Of a stretch of DNA of 56,909 bases, positions 16,484-24,876 are shown piece after piece; the stretch's first letter is position 1; every line of letters begins with the position of its first letter. The DNA lies in contig JBIQKZ010000020.1 of NCBI GenBank assembly GCA_044464765.1, positions 1 through 56,909 on the forward strand. The letters run 5' to 3'. The notes beneath the pieces are model-generated. The model was not told the origin of the DNA. It did no database searches and saw nothing but the letters and a program-made list of their open reading frames with translations. The stretch is from JBIQKZ01 sp044464765 (GTDB lineage Bacteria > Pseudomonadota > Gammaproteobacteria > Burkholderiales > Burkholderiaceae_B). Both the position numbers and the translations under genes were made by a program.

Positions 16484-16524
16484 ATCCCTGACCTTAGCAG
16501 GGATGAGGGCGCCGCATCCGGCGC
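16484..16524 (+). other. Two tandem stem-loops in the serA leader
   Basis: ATCCCTG/CAGGGAT with a 7-nt loop (16484-16504) and GCGCCG/CGGCGC with a CATC loop (16509-16524), ending about 45 nt before the serA start. Neither has a following T-run, so they are not clear terminators. They could be a leader structure or the end of a minus-strand transcript; no known riboswitch core was recognised. Confidence 0.4.
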
Positions 16525-16569
16525 GATAGGCGACAATAATCCTTTATTGCCCTTGCTTTGGAAGAGTTT

Positions 16570-17775
16570 ATGACCCGTATTGTTTTATTTGAGAACATTC
16601 ATCCCAGCGCCCGCGAGGTTTTCGAGGCGGCCGGGCTGGATGATATCACCGCCCATGCTGCGGCGCTGCCTCCCGAATCGCTTCGCGATGCGTTGCGTGG
16701 CGCCCAGGTTGTAGGCATCCGTTCGCGCACGCACCTCGATGCGGCGCTGCTGGCGGACCTGCCGGATTTGCGGGTGGTTGGATGCTTTTGCATAGGCACC
16801 AATCAAGTGGATCTGGAAAGCGCCATGCTGAAGGGGCTCCCTGTTTTCAACGCGCCGTTTTCGAACACGCGCTCGGTGGCTGAACTGGTGCTGGCCGAAT
16901 CCATCTTGTTGCTGCGCCGCATCCCCGAGAAAAACGATCGTGTGCATCATGGCCATTGGGACAAGACTGCGGAAGGCGCCTACGAAACGCGTGGGAAAAC
17001 GCTGGGCATCATTGGCTATGGAAATATCGGTTCGCAGGTCGGGACGCTGGCCGAAGCTGCGGGCATGCGCGTCATTTTCCACGATATTGAAGCCAAGCTG
17101 CCGCTGGGCAATGCGCGCGCCTGCACCACGCTCAAGCAATTGCTGGGCCAGGCCGACGTGGTTACCCTGCACGTGCCAGGCGGGCGCGGAACCCAGAACA
17201 TCATCGATGCCGCCGCCCTGGCCACGATGAAGCGCGGTTCCATCCTTATCAATGCATCGCGGGGCACCGTAGTGGACATCGCCGCCTTGCGCGACTCTCT
17301 TGAAACAGGGCATTTGTCGGGCGCCGCCATCGATGTCTTTCCCACCGAGCCCAAAAGCGCCAACGAACCCCTGAACAGCCCGCTGATCGGCATGCGCAAC
17401 GTCATTCTTACACCCCACATTGGCGGCAGCACCCAGGAATCCCAGGAAAACATTGGCCGGGAAGTTGCCGAGAAGCTTGTTCGTTTCATTAAAAGCGGCA
17501 CGACCAAGGGAGCGGTCAACTTTCCGGAAATTCCCTATCAGGAGCCGGCCGGCACAGCGCGCATTTTGCATGTGCACCGAAACTTGCCAGGCGCCATCGG
17601 CACGCTTAGCAGCCTGATGGCCGAGCATGGGCTGAACATTGTCAGTCAGCAACTGCAAACCTTGGGGCAAATCGGCTATGTGGTGTCCGATGTTGAAGGC
17701 CGGGTCGACGACGCTGTGATAACAAGTTTGCGCGACCATCCCATTACCGTACGGTGTGAACTTGTCTCAGGGTAA
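16570..17775 (+). CDS. serA: D-3-phosphoglycerate dehydrogenase
   Basis: First committed enzyme of serine synthesis (3-phosphoglycerate to 3-phosphohydroxypyruvate, NAD-linked), 401 residues. NAD-binding motif GYGNIG (149-154) and the catalytic set R231 (NASRGTVVD), E260 (FPTEP) and H283 (TPHIGGST). A C-terminal ACT domain (about 330-401, ILHVHRNLPGAIGTLSSLM) should give serine feedback inhibition, as in E. coli SerA. The ATG at 16570 is preferred over one 12 nt earlier because GGAAGAG precedes it. The 3' end overlaps the MarR gene by 20 nt. Confidence 0.93.
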   Translation: MTRIVLFENIHPSAREVFEAAGLDDITAHAAALPPESLRDALRGAQVVGIRSRTHLDAALLADLPDLRVVGCFCIGTNQVDLESAMLKGLPVFNAPFSNTRSVAELVLAESILLLRRIPEKNDRVHHGHWDKTAEGAYETRGKTLGIIGYGNIGSQVGTLAEAAGMRVIFHDIEAKLPLGNARACTTLKQLLGQADVVTLHVPGGRGTQNIIDAAALATMKRGSILINASRGTVVDIAALRDSLETGHLSGAAIDVFPTEPKSANEPLNSPLIGMRNVILTPHIGGSTQESQENIGREVAEKLVRFIKSGTTKGAVNFPEIPYQEPAGTARILHVHRNLPGAIGTLSSLMAEHGLNIVSQQLQTLGQIGYVVSDVEGRVDDAVITSLRDHPITVRCELVSG

Positions 17776-18202
17776 GGCGCAGGCTGCCCAGCCCGGTCGT
17801 ATCTCCGACGACGACTACCGCACGCTCGCGCAGTTTCGCCATGCGCTACGCCGGTTCCTGGCCTTCAGCGAATCGGCGGCGCAAGGGGCAGGGCTTATGC
17901 CGCAACAGCACCAGGCGTTGCTGGCAATAAAAGGACTAAGCCTTGACACTCCGCCCAGTGTCGGTGAAATGGCCGAGTATCTTTTCATCAAGCACCATAG
18001 CGCGGTGGAATTGATCAGCCGCCTGGTGCGTATGGAGCTGGTGACACGAACGCGCGACCCGCTGGATGGGCGTCGTGTCCTGGTCGGGCTTACGCCCCTG
18101 GCGGAAGAAAAGCTCTCGGCCCTGTCGGCTACCCATCTGCAAGAACTGCGAACCATCAGGCCGTTGCTGATGGAATTGCTAACCCGTTTCGACGAACACT
18201 AA
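17756..18202 (+). CDS. MarR-family transcriptional regulator
   Basis: A 148-residue winged-helix protein. The MarR core shows GLMPQQHQALLAIKGL, the recognition-helix region VGEMAEYLFIKHHSAVELISRLV, and the wing TRTRDPLDGRRVLVGLTPLAEEKL. It starts at a GTG inside the end of serA (20-nt overlap), so it is co-translated with it, an unusual pairing. It converges with nsrR and their 3' ends overlap by 24 nt. Target genes and ligand are not evident. Confidence 0.85.
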   Translation: MNLSQGKAQAAQPGRISDDDYRTLAQFRHALRRFLAFSESAAQGAGLMPQQHQALLAIKGLSLDTPPSVGEMAEYLFIKHHSAVELISRLVRMELVTRTRDPLDGRRVLVGLTPLAEEKLSALSATHLQELRTIRPLLMELLTRFDEH

Positions 18203-18634
18203 AGGCTGTTCGCTATTGGAAGATGCCGTCGGGTCGTTGTGCGGCAAGATGTCGGCCAGGCTGTGGCTGTTCAGGTAATCCATGAATTGCCGCAGCGCTT
18301 CCTGGACGATGAAGGTAAGTTTGCAGTCGCCTTGCAGTGTGCACGCGGAGCCCGAGTTGAAACATTCGACCAGCACCAAGTCGTTCTCGGTATCGCGTAT
18401 GACAGCGCCCAGACTGATTTGCTCGGCCGGCATGGCCAACCGCATTCCGCCGTTCTTGCCCCGCACGGTTTCAATCCAGCCGCATTGAGCCAGCCGATGC
18501 GTGATTTTCATCAGGTGCGGTTCTGAAATCTTGTAGGCCTGGGCGATTTCGGCGATCGTGCACAGGCGGTCGGGATGCCGGCCTACATACATCAGCAGGC
18601 GCATTGCGTAATCGGTGTGGGCGGTAAGCTTCAT
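18179..18634 (-). CDS. nsrR: Rrf2-family nitric-oxide sensor regulator NsrR
   Basis: A 151-residue Rrf2 repressor. The start is set at 18634 (MKLTAHTDYAMRLLMYVG, the standard NsrR N-terminus), overlapping the nnrS stop as ATGA; the frame is open further upstream but that part is nnrS. Three cysteines in CFNSGSACTLQGDC are the [Fe-S] ligands by family analogy. NO binding to the cluster relieves repression. It is last in the operon trHb-nnrS-nsrR, whose promoter holds a strong NsrR-site match (20297-20319), implying autoregulation. Confidence 0.9.
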   Translation of the reverse strand: MKLTAHTDYAMRLLMYVGRHPDRLCTIAEIAQAYKISEPHLMKITHRLAQCGWIETVRGKNGGMRLAMPAEQISLGAVIRDTENDLVLVECFNSGSACTLQGDCKLTFIVQEALRQFMDYLNSHSLADILPHNDPTASSNSEQPLVFVETG

Positions 18635-19827
18635 GGTCGCGGCCGTATCAGCATGGGAGTGAAGCGCCAAAGATACAGGGCGAACAGCAGAATCCACAAA
18701 GCGGCGGCAGTATGCAGCAGCATCAGCGTTGCACCGGACGGCCACAGCGCGGCCAAGCGAAACACCACTGCGGCCAGCATCAGCCAGTAGCAGACCACCA
18801 TGGATTTATCCAGGACCAATGGCCGCCCCAGGTGACCAAGCGCGGTACGCGTGACCATGCCGATGATCAGTACGGCGAAACCGCCCATGCCGATGACATG
18901 GATATGCGTTGCGGCACGGGCGAAGGCGATGGATCCCAGGCCCGCGACGTGGGCCGCGGCCAGCAGCAGCCCGATTCCCATGAGTGCGTAGCCGACGTAG
19001 AGAATCCAGAGCAGTGGGTTGGAAAGAACCGCGTGCGGCTTCCAGCGGATGAGCTGGTACAGACTGATCACGCCGATGATCGTCAACAGCACAGCGGTCG
19101 GGATGGCGAGCGAGGCCAGACCTGTCGCAATGGCGATGACCCCGGCCGCCAGTTGAACATGACCGCTGCGGGTAAGCATGGGGATTTGCAGACCGGGGGT
19201 GGCACGCATGGCGAAAAAGGGAATGACGCGGCGCGCGACCAGCAACGCGATGATCGCCATGCAGATCAGGCCCTGCTCGAAATAGTGCATCAGCACAATG
19301 TAATCGCCCGAGCGCACAGCGTGCAGGAACAGGATATTGGCGCCCCCCAGACCGGCGACCAAGACGGGAATGCCGTAATTGCGTTTGCTTTTGCCTTTCA
19401 GCATGACCCGGGCCAAGGTAATGGCTGCCAGTGCAAAAAAGGCCGTTTCCGCCGCACAGGCGATCATGAAGGCGGTGGGGCCTCCCGCCAGAAAACCGGC
19501 GCGCGCCACGATCCAGAGCAGGCAGGCCAGGGCGAGACCCCAGCCTTTTAGAGGGTTAAAGCCTGTCCAGGTGGCGCTGGCGGTCAGAAGAAACCCCACC
19601 GCAATGGTGGCTACAAACCCCCACAGCATTTCGTGTGCGTGCCAGGCGACACCGCCCAGGGGGCCGGTGAGCACTTGCGGGGTAAAGATCCAGAGAAGAA
19701 TGGAAACGAGCGCCCAGGCGCAACCGGCAATATATAAAGGCCGAAAGCCCAATTCCAGGAAGGCCTTGAGTTGCGGGGCGGTTGAGCGGGCGCTGCCCGG
19801 GTCATGGACCGGGATCACCTTAGACAT
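18631..19827 (-). CDS. nnrS: NnrS-family haem/copper membrane protein
   Basis: A 398-residue polytopic membrane protein with about 12 hydrophobic helices. The NnrS pattern is visible: LGFRPLYIAGCAWAL near the N-terminus, WHAHEMLWGF, then RVIPFFAMRA and THIHVIGMGGFAVLIIGMVTRTALGHLGR. NnrS proteins protect against nitrosative stress and are induced by NO. The start at 19827 overlaps the end of the haemoglobin gene by 8 nt; the longer open frame is the haemoglobin gene in another register. It is coupled at its 3' end to nsrR by ATGA. Confidence 0.92.
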   Translation of the reverse strand: MSKVIPVHDPGSARSTAPQLKAFLELGFRPLYIAGCAWALVSILLWIFTPQVLTGPLGGVAWHAHEMLWGFVATIAVGFLLTASATWTGFNPLKGWGLALACLLWIVARAGFLAGGPTAFMIACAAETAFFALAAITLARVMLKGKSKRNYGIPVLVAGLGGANILFLHAVRSGDYIVLMHYFEQGLICMAIIALLVARRVIPFFAMRATPGLQIPMLTRSGHVQLAAGVIAIATGLASLAIPTAVLLTIIGVISLYQLIRWKPHAVLSNPLLWILYVGYALMGIGLLLAAAHVAGLGSIAFARAATHIHVIGMGGFAVLIIGMVTRTALGHLGRPLVLDKSMVVCYWLMLAAVVFRLAALWPSGATLMLLHTAAALWILLFALYLWRFTPMLIRPRP

Positions 19828-20227
19828 GGTACACCTCGGTGGGGGGCGTTTCGGGCTGGTTATAGATTTGGTAGCCGTACCACAGGCTGCGGGCGATTCG
19901 GTGCGCGAATTCTTCGGCCCGTTCGGCAAATGCGCGATTGGGCAGCTCCTGCGTGGTGATGTGGAACAACGCCAGCCATTGCTGGAAGAGTTCAGCACTA
20001 AGGTCGGGAAGGGCCACGTGTTTGGGCATGGGGGCGCCGCTGTAAGTACCCGTGCCGCGCATCAGCGAAGACCAGAACTGCACCATGCGTCCCAGGTGGG
20101 TGTCCCAATCGTGGATATGGGCGTTGAAGATCGGGCCGAGCTTGTCGTCGGCCCGGACGCGATCATAGAAGTTGTAGACCAGAGTGATGATTTCTTCCTC
20201 GGTGCAAAGATCGTCGCGCGCTGCCAT
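19820..20227 (-). CDS. Group III truncated haemoglobin
   Basis: A 135-residue globin. The probable proximal His is H70 (GAPMPKHVAL), with the B-helix aromatic cluster FYDRVRADDKLGPIF and the group III hallmark FWSSLMRGTGTYSGAP. It probably binds O2/NO and aids NO detoxification. An ATG at 20305 would add 26 residues, but it lies inside the NsrR operator and has no ribosome site; the ATG at 20227 has CAGGAGTC in front and gives the normal family length. It is first in the operon with nnrS and nsrR. Confidence 0.9.
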   Translation of the reverse strand: MAARDDLCTEEEIITLVYNFYDRVRADDKLGPIFNAHIHDWDTHLGRMVQFWSSLMRGTGTYSGAPMPKHVALPDLSAELFQQWLALFHITTQELPNRAFAERAEEFAHRIARSLWYGYQIYNQPETPPTEVYHV

Positions 20228-20296
20228 GAAAGACTCCTGGGAGTAATGAAAATTGACGGTGAGTTTCCGGGGGCCTTTTCGGCCAGGAATTTCATA

Positions 20297-20319
20297 AAGG
20301 TTCATTTTACATATATCTT
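20297..20319 (-). promoter_or_regulatory. NsrR operator
   Basis: On the minus strand the site starts AAGATATAT and ends AAATGAACCTT. Aligned with the NsrR consensus (AAGATGCATTT-n-AAATGCATCTT) it matches 17 of 22 defined positions, with both outer arms AAGAT and CTT intact. It lies about 70 nt upstream of the haemoglobin start at 20227, in an AT-rich promoter region. Together with nsrR in the operon this is a convincing autoregulatory site. Confidence 0.75.
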
Positions 20320-20469
20320 ATTGAAAACGCGATAGCTCCGTTTTTGCTACAAATTTGTATCGTTTTATTGCGAGATGGAAGCTTTTGATTTACAGTGGTA
20401 AATTCGCGCCGACCCCGTTCCGGGTACTATGGAGCGCGCTCACTTATTACCCATTTTTTCATCTCTGTC

Positions 20470-21483
20470 ATGGCACAACTTTCGTCGCTTAGCTGCGTCA
20501 TTCCCTGCCTTAATGAAGAAGCCAATCTTGACGTTTTGCTTCCGGCCCTGATCACCGTCCTGAAAGGTCTGGCGCCTTCGTTTGAAATTGTTGTGGTCGA
20601 CGATGGAAGCACCGACGGCACGCCGGCAACGGTCGAACGCTGGGCCGCCGAGTATCCGCAGATCGTTTACATACAGTTGTCGCGCAACTTCGGAAAGGAA
20701 TGCGCGCTTAGCGCAGGCCTGGAAGCTGCGCGCGGGCAGGTGGTCGTTACCATGGATGCTGATTTGCAACATCCTCCGGCGCTGATACCGCACATGCTCG
20801 AACGTTGGGAGCAGGGCGTCGAAATGGTGTATGCGGTCCGCGCCACGCGCGACGACGAATCCTTGTTCAAGCGCATGGGCACGCGATGCTTTTATTGGCT
20901 GATGCGCACTCCACGCGGCCTCGAGGTGCCGCAGAATGCCGGTGATTTCCGCTTGATGGATCGCGCTGTGGTGAATGCCTTGCTGCAGTTGCCCGAACGC
21001 AATCGTTTCATGAAAGGCCTGTTCGCCTGGGTGGGGTTTCGCGCCGAGGCGTTTCCGTATACTCCGCCACAACGGTTGCATGGCTCCACCAGCTTCAAGC
21101 CGCTCAAGCTCGTGCACTTTGCTCTCGATGGCATCACCGCCTTCACCACGTGGCCCTTGCGCCTATTGTCGGTATTGGGCTTGATGTTGTCGGCGCTATC
21201 GTTTACCTATGGCCTGTTTGTCGTGCTGAAGCACTTGGCGTACGGCGACCCGGTACAGGGGTGGACAACCCTTATTACGGTTGTCTTGTTCTTTGCCGGC
21301 ATCAACCTTATTTCCGTGGGCGTGCTGGGCGAGTATATCGGCCGAATTTTCAACGAAGTCAAGAATCGCCCGCTTTATGTGGTTCGCAGCCAGACGGGCC
21401 AGGGCCTTGGCCAGCGCATGACGGTCGTGCAACCCGACTTCCGGTCGGGTGAACGCGCTGCTGGCCGCGGCAACGGCAAATGA
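20470..21483 (+). CDS. Polyprenyl-phosphate glycosyltransferase (ArnC/GtrB/DPM1 family, GT2)
   Basis: A 337-residue inner-membrane enzyme that loads a sugar from a nucleotide donor onto undecaprenyl phosphate. GT2 signatures: VIPCLNEEANL, VVVDDGSTDG (41-50) and the catalytic DxD in TMDADLQHP (D96, D98). Two C-terminal transmembrane hairpins follow (ITAFTTWPLRLLSVLGLML; TTLITVVLFFAGINLISVG), ending in IGRIFNEVKNRPLYVV, typical of ArnC/GtrB. The ATG at 20470 is preferred because the family start motif begins right after it. The next gene, an ArnT-like transferase, would use the lipid-linked sugar. Confidence 0.9.
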   Translation: MAQLSSLSCVIPCLNEEANLDVLLPALITVLKGLAPSFEIVVVDDGSTDGTPATVERWAAEYPQIVYIQLSRNFGKECALSAGLEAARGQVVVTMDADLQHPPALIPHMLERWEQGVEMVYAVRATRDDESLFKRMGTRCFYWLMRTPRGLEVPQNAGDFRLMDRAVVNALLQLPERNRFMKGLFAWVGFRAEAFPYTPPQRLHGSTSFKPLKLVHFALDGITAFTTWPLRLLSVLGLMLSALSFTYGLFVVLKHLAYGDPVQGWTTLITVVLFFAGINLISVGVLGEYIGRIFNEVKNRPLYVVRSQTGQGLGQRMTVVQPDFRSGERAAGRGNGK

Positions 21484-21526
21484 ACAACCCACATAGGGCA
21501 AAGCCAGTTGCCCGGCAATATTTGGC

Positions 21527-23110
21527 ATGAACCTCCTGCATAGTGTGATAGCCCGCGCGCTGCGGGTTCAGTCAGTGTGGCTGGTGGCCGCGTGTGTCTT
21601 TGCGTGGCTGGCCGTGGCAAGCTGGACCCGGCCACTGATTTCCCCCGACGAGGGTCGGTATGTAGGCGTGGCCTGGAATATGCTGGGGGCAGGCGAATGG
21701 CTCACGCCGCTGCTGAATGGCTTGCCGTTTTTTCATAAGCCCCCGCTGTTCTACTGGATTACAGCCTTCGCCCTGAAGCTGTTTGGCGTGAACGAGTGGG
21801 CCGGCCGGTTTAGCTCTGCGCTTGGCGCCACTGTAATGGCGGCCATGCTGTTCTGGTTTCTAAAACGCTATACCCATGGGCGATTGGCTGGGCTAGCGGT
21901 CCTGGTGCTTGCTTTGCAGCCGTTCCTGTTTGGCGGTGCGCATTACGCCAATCTGGATATGACGGTGGCCGGCATCATCAGCGCGACCATCTTCCTGGGC
22001 GCCGCCGCCGTGCTGCACCTTGAGTCTGGCAAACCGTATCGCGGCTTGTTGGCGCTGGCCTATGTCCTGGCGGGATTGGGGTTTCTGGCCAAAGGATTGA
22101 TCGGGGTGGTCTTGCCTGGCGCGGTATTGCTGTTCTGGATGTTGGGCCGCCGCCAATTCAGCAGCGTGCAGCGTGTGCTCTGGTTGCCAGGGATCGCGTT
22201 GTTCCTATTGATCTGCTTGCCCTGGATGCTTTACATGCAGGCGCGCTACCCGGGCTTTGTCGACTACTACATTGTCTATCAGCATTTCCAGCGCTTTGTG
22301 CAGGGCGGGTTTAACAACCCCCATCCGTTCTGGTTCTACGTGCCTGTGCTATTGGTGCTGACCTTGCCCTGGTCCATCCAGCTGTGGCGGGTTTGTCGGC
22401 GCTCGTTCTGGTGTACCGGCGGGCCTGACCCGGTACGCAGTCTGATGGTCTGGTGGCTGGTGGTTATTGTGGGCTTTTTCTCGATACCCACATCCAAGCT
22501 TATCGGCTACGTCCTGCCGGCCTTGGCGCCTCTGGCTTATTTTGTCGCCAGGGCATTCCATGACCGCTTGCAGGGCGAGGCTGCCGACAAGGCGTTGCGC
22601 ACGCTTTCGTGGTCTTTTCTGGTGGCGGTGATTATTTGCCTGGCGGCCGTTGTTGCCATGGTGGTCAAACCCCAGCCGTCGTCCAAGGGGTTGGCAAAGA
22701 AGATGTTGGCCGATTACGGCACCCACGATTACGTTGTCCTGCTGGACTATTTGCGTTACGACCTGAATTTCTATCTTGGCACGGTAAAGCCGGCCATCGT
22801 CGTCGCCGACTGGGCCGCTTCCGATATAGCGTACACCGATAACTGGCGCAAGGAACTTTACGATGCCGCGGCCTTCAACCCTGCACTGGGAGACCAGTTG
22901 TTGATCAATCGTGATGCCTTGCCCGGCTTTCTGTGCCGCCCCCATGATGCGCGATTATGGCTGGTGGCCGATCGCGATGATCTGGCCAATTATCCTCTTT
23001 TGAACGATTTGCAGCCGTTTGCGGAAGATGGGCATTTGGTGGCATGGCGACTTGAGCCAGGTGTTACCCAGCCGTTTTGTGCCGAAATGCCCAGAACCGG
23101 CCTAAAATGA
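21527..23110 (+). CDS. ArnT-like GT-C glycosyltransferase (GT39/GT83, lipid-sugar acceptor)
   Basis: A 527-residue protein with about 11-12 transmembrane helices. The first periplasmic loop holds the catalytic acidic motif SPDEGRY (39-45; D41, E42), then FHKPPLFYW (69-77), as in ArnT and related PMT-type enzymes. It probably moves the sugar carried on undecaprenyl phosphate (made by the upstream gene) to lipid A, core or another glycan in the periplasm. No other arn genes are present, so aminoarabinose is not implied. Its 3' end overlaps the convergent GtrA-like gene by 47 nt. Confidence 0.88.
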   Translation: MNLLHSVIARALRVQSVWLVAACVFAWLAVASWTRPLISPDEGRYVGVAWNMLGAGEWLTPLLNGLPFFHKPPLFYWITAFALKLFGVNEWAGRFSSALGATVMAAMLFWFLKRYTHGRLAGLAVLVLALQPFLFGGAHYANLDMTVAGIISATIFLGAAAVLHLESGKPYRGLLALAYVLAGLGFLAKGLIGVVLPGAVLLFWMLGRRQFSSVQRVLWLPGIALFLLICLPWMLYMQARYPGFVDYYIVYQHFQRFVQGGFNNPHPFWFYVPVLLVLTLPWSIQLWRVCRRSFWCTGGPDPVRSLMVWWLVVIVGFFSIPTSKLIGYVLPALAPLAYFVARAFHDRLQGEAADKALRTLSWSFLVAVIICLAAVVAMVVKPQPSSKGLAKKMLADYGTHDYVVLLDYLRYDLNFYLGTVKPAIVVADWAASDIAYTDNWRKELYDAAAFNPALGDQLLINRDALPGFLCRPHDARLWLVADRDDLANYPLLNDLQPFAEDGHLVAWRLEPGVTQPFCAEMPRTGLK

Positions 23111-23459
23111 ACGTCATGACGGCAATGGCGATAAGAATCAGGGCCAGAAGAATGTCGTAGCGGATGGTGGTGGCTGTCAGCAAATAGGCATAGGCTAGTT
23201 CATTGACGGCAAAGCCCGCTGCCGAGACGGCAAAAAAACGCCGTGCCGCCCGCGTCCACGAAGCCCCTTGCTGCTTGAAGGTAAGTTGATAATGCCCCAC
23301 AAACGATACGCCGAAGGCGACCAGCCACCCGGCAACATTGGCCACCAGCGGCGGCATTGCCGCAAATCGTACTGCTGCGACGGCCACCAACCAGTGGGTG
23401 GCGGCGGCCGCGCATCCAACGGCAATAAACCAGCTTAGTTGCCTGATGATGTTCTGCAT
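23064..23459 (-). CDS. GtrA-like membrane protein
   Basis: A 131-residue four-helix GtrA/DPMS-type membrane protein (QLSWFIAVGCAAAATHWLVAV; ANVAGWLVAFGVSFVGHYQLTF; FFAVSAAGFAVNELAYAYL; ALILIAIAVMTFILGRFWAF). GtrA proteins accompany polyprenyl-sugar transferases and are proposed flippases of the lipid-linked sugar. It is convergent with the ArnT-like gene and divergent from the ChbG gene (24 nt apart), so it has its own promoter, although it clearly belongs to the same functional set. Confidence 0.85.
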   Translation of the reverse strand: MQNIIRQLSWFIAVGCAAAATHWLVAVAAVRFAAMPPLVANVAGWLVAFGVSFVGHYQLTFKQQGASWTRAARRFFAVSAAGFAVNELAYAYLLTATTIRYDILLALILIAIAVMTFILGRFWAFRHKTAG

Positions 23460-23483
23460 AGTTGATTATCCGGTTTTCGTGTC

Positions 23484-24302
23484 ATGAGTGTGTCAGGCGA
23501 AAAAAAACGTGTGGTGTTGTGTGCCGATGATTTTGGCATGAATCACGGTGTCGATGAAGGGATATTGGCGTTGGCCGGCCTGGGGCGGCTAAGCGCAACC
23601 AGTTGCCTGGTCGACGGGCCATCGTTCGCAGCCAACGCCGCCGACCTGAAGGCATCGCCATTGCAAACGGGTCTGCATCTGAACTTTACTGAAATGCTGC
23701 AGGCTTCGGGCCTGTACTTGCCGTTGTCGTCATTGATGCGCCAGGCGTTCTTGTATCGGCTGGATGTCGCCATGGTGCGTACGCAAATCGTGCATCAGCT
23801 CGACCGCTTTGAAGACGTGATGGGCAGGCAACCCGACTACGTCGATGGTCATCAGCATATCCATCAGTTTCCGCAGATTCGTACCGAGCTTCTGTTTGAG
23901 TTGAGGCGGCGCTATGGGCAGGCCAAGCCTTGGCTGCGTTATACGGGGGCGCGTCGCCAAACAGGCGTCCCAATGGGTTTACGCGCCAAGGCCATGGTGA
24001 TACAGACGCTTGGGTCGCGGCGTTTCTCGCAACTGGCAAGACAGCAGGGGTTCGATTTGAATGCGCGCTTTGCCGGCGTGTATGATTTTCGTGGCGGGCA
24101 ACCGGCCTACGCGCGCTTGCTGGCAGCCTGGCTGTGCATCATGCGCAGCGGGGATCTTTTCATGTGCCATCCGGCCAGCCGCATCGAGCCTGGCGACCCT
24201 TTGGCCGAACAGCGGGTTGCCGAGTTTCGGGTGCTCGCGGGCGACGAAGCCGGCGGTTGGCTGGCTGATCACCGAATTGCGCCGGTATTTGGCCGGCCCT
24301 GA
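23484..24302 (+). CDS. ChbG/YdjC-family carbohydrate deacetylase (HpnK-like)
   Basis: A 272-residue TIM-barrel deacetylase. Metal site candidates: D15/D16 in CADDFGMNHG, H65 in GLHLNF, and H123/H127 in DGHQHIHQFP. YdjC-family enzymes remove N-acetyl groups from amino sugars; HpnK relatives act in hopanoid synthesis. With the neighbouring polyprenyl-sugar transferases, the likely job is to deacetylate a lipid-linked or transferred N-acetyl sugar, as in lipid A amino-sugar decoration. No hopanoid genes adjoin it. Confidence 0.85.
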   Translation: MSVSGEKKRVVLCADDFGMNHGVDEGILALAGLGRLSATSCLVDGPSFAANAADLKASPLQTGLHLNFTEMLQASGLYLPLSSLMRQAFLYRLDVAMVRTQIVHQLDRFEDVMGRQPDYVDGHQHIHQFPQIRTELLFELRRRYGQAKPWLRYTGARRQTGVPMGLRAKAMVIQTLGSRRFSQLARQQGFDLNARFAGVYDFRGGQPAYARLLAAWLCIMRSGDLFMCHPASRIEPGDPLAEQRVAEFRVLAGDEAGGWLADHRIAPVFGRP

Positions 24303-24421
24303 ATTCACGGCGTGCTACGATGCTGGCTCAGGGCCTGTGGATGCGACCTTTCCGTCGTCGTTTCAGCAGGCCTTGTTACCGTCGCGACGCTGCCCGCCGT
24401 ACACTGACCCAGGAGAACGAT

Positions 24422-24763
24422 ATGGCCATTCCCGTCAACCCACTTAGCGCCGATTTCTCGGTTGCGCCGCAGCTTTCGCCGCAAGACATGGCGGCTGTGG
24501 CCCAGGCCGGCTATAAAAGCGTCATTATCAATCGTCCCGACTTCGAGGGTGGGCCGGACCAGCCGGCGTCGGCAGAGGTTATCGAGGCTGCCCGGCGGGA
24601 AGGGTTGGTGATCGAATATCAGCCGGTCGTCAGCGGCGCTATTACAACGGCCGATGTCGAACGCTTCGCCCAGTTGCTGGATACCCTTCCGGCCCCGGTG
24701 TTGGCCTACTGCCGAAGCGGCGGCCGCTGCACCAACTTGTACCGTGCCGCAAAAGGCGGTTGA
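24422..24763 (+). CDS. TIGR01244-family protein-tyrosine-phosphatase-like protein
   Basis: A 113-residue protein of the TIGR01244/DUF442 family (often called beta-lactamase-hydrolase-like or sulfur-transferase-like). The N-terminal FSVAPQLSPQDMAAVAQAGYKSVIINRP is typical, and the active-site loop reads YCRSGGRC (C97, R102). A GGAG ribosome site lies 8 nt upstream of the ATG at 24422. Family members link to sulfide metabolism or act as cysteine-dependent phosphatases. The extra Cys after Arg (GRC rather than GTR-S) is noticeable. Confidence 0.8.
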   Translation: MAIPVNPLSADFSVAPQLSPQDMAAVAQAGYKSVIINRPDFEGGPDQPASAEVIEAARREGLVIEYQPVVSGAITTADVERFAQLLDTLPAPVLAYCRSGGRCTNLYRAAKGG

Positions 24764-24876
24764 TTTTTCTCAAGCCTAAGCGTATTCACTGGTTTTCATT
24801 TTCCAGCATTGGAGCTAGGATTGGTGGCACAACTTAATCCTATAAGGGTCGCGGCCCGGTTGAAGGAAACAGCCAA

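Noticed and set aside
20228..20305. Longer start of the truncated haemoglobin
   Set aside because: The ATG at 20305 is inside the NsrR operator and has no ribosome site; the ATG at 20227 has one and gives the family length.
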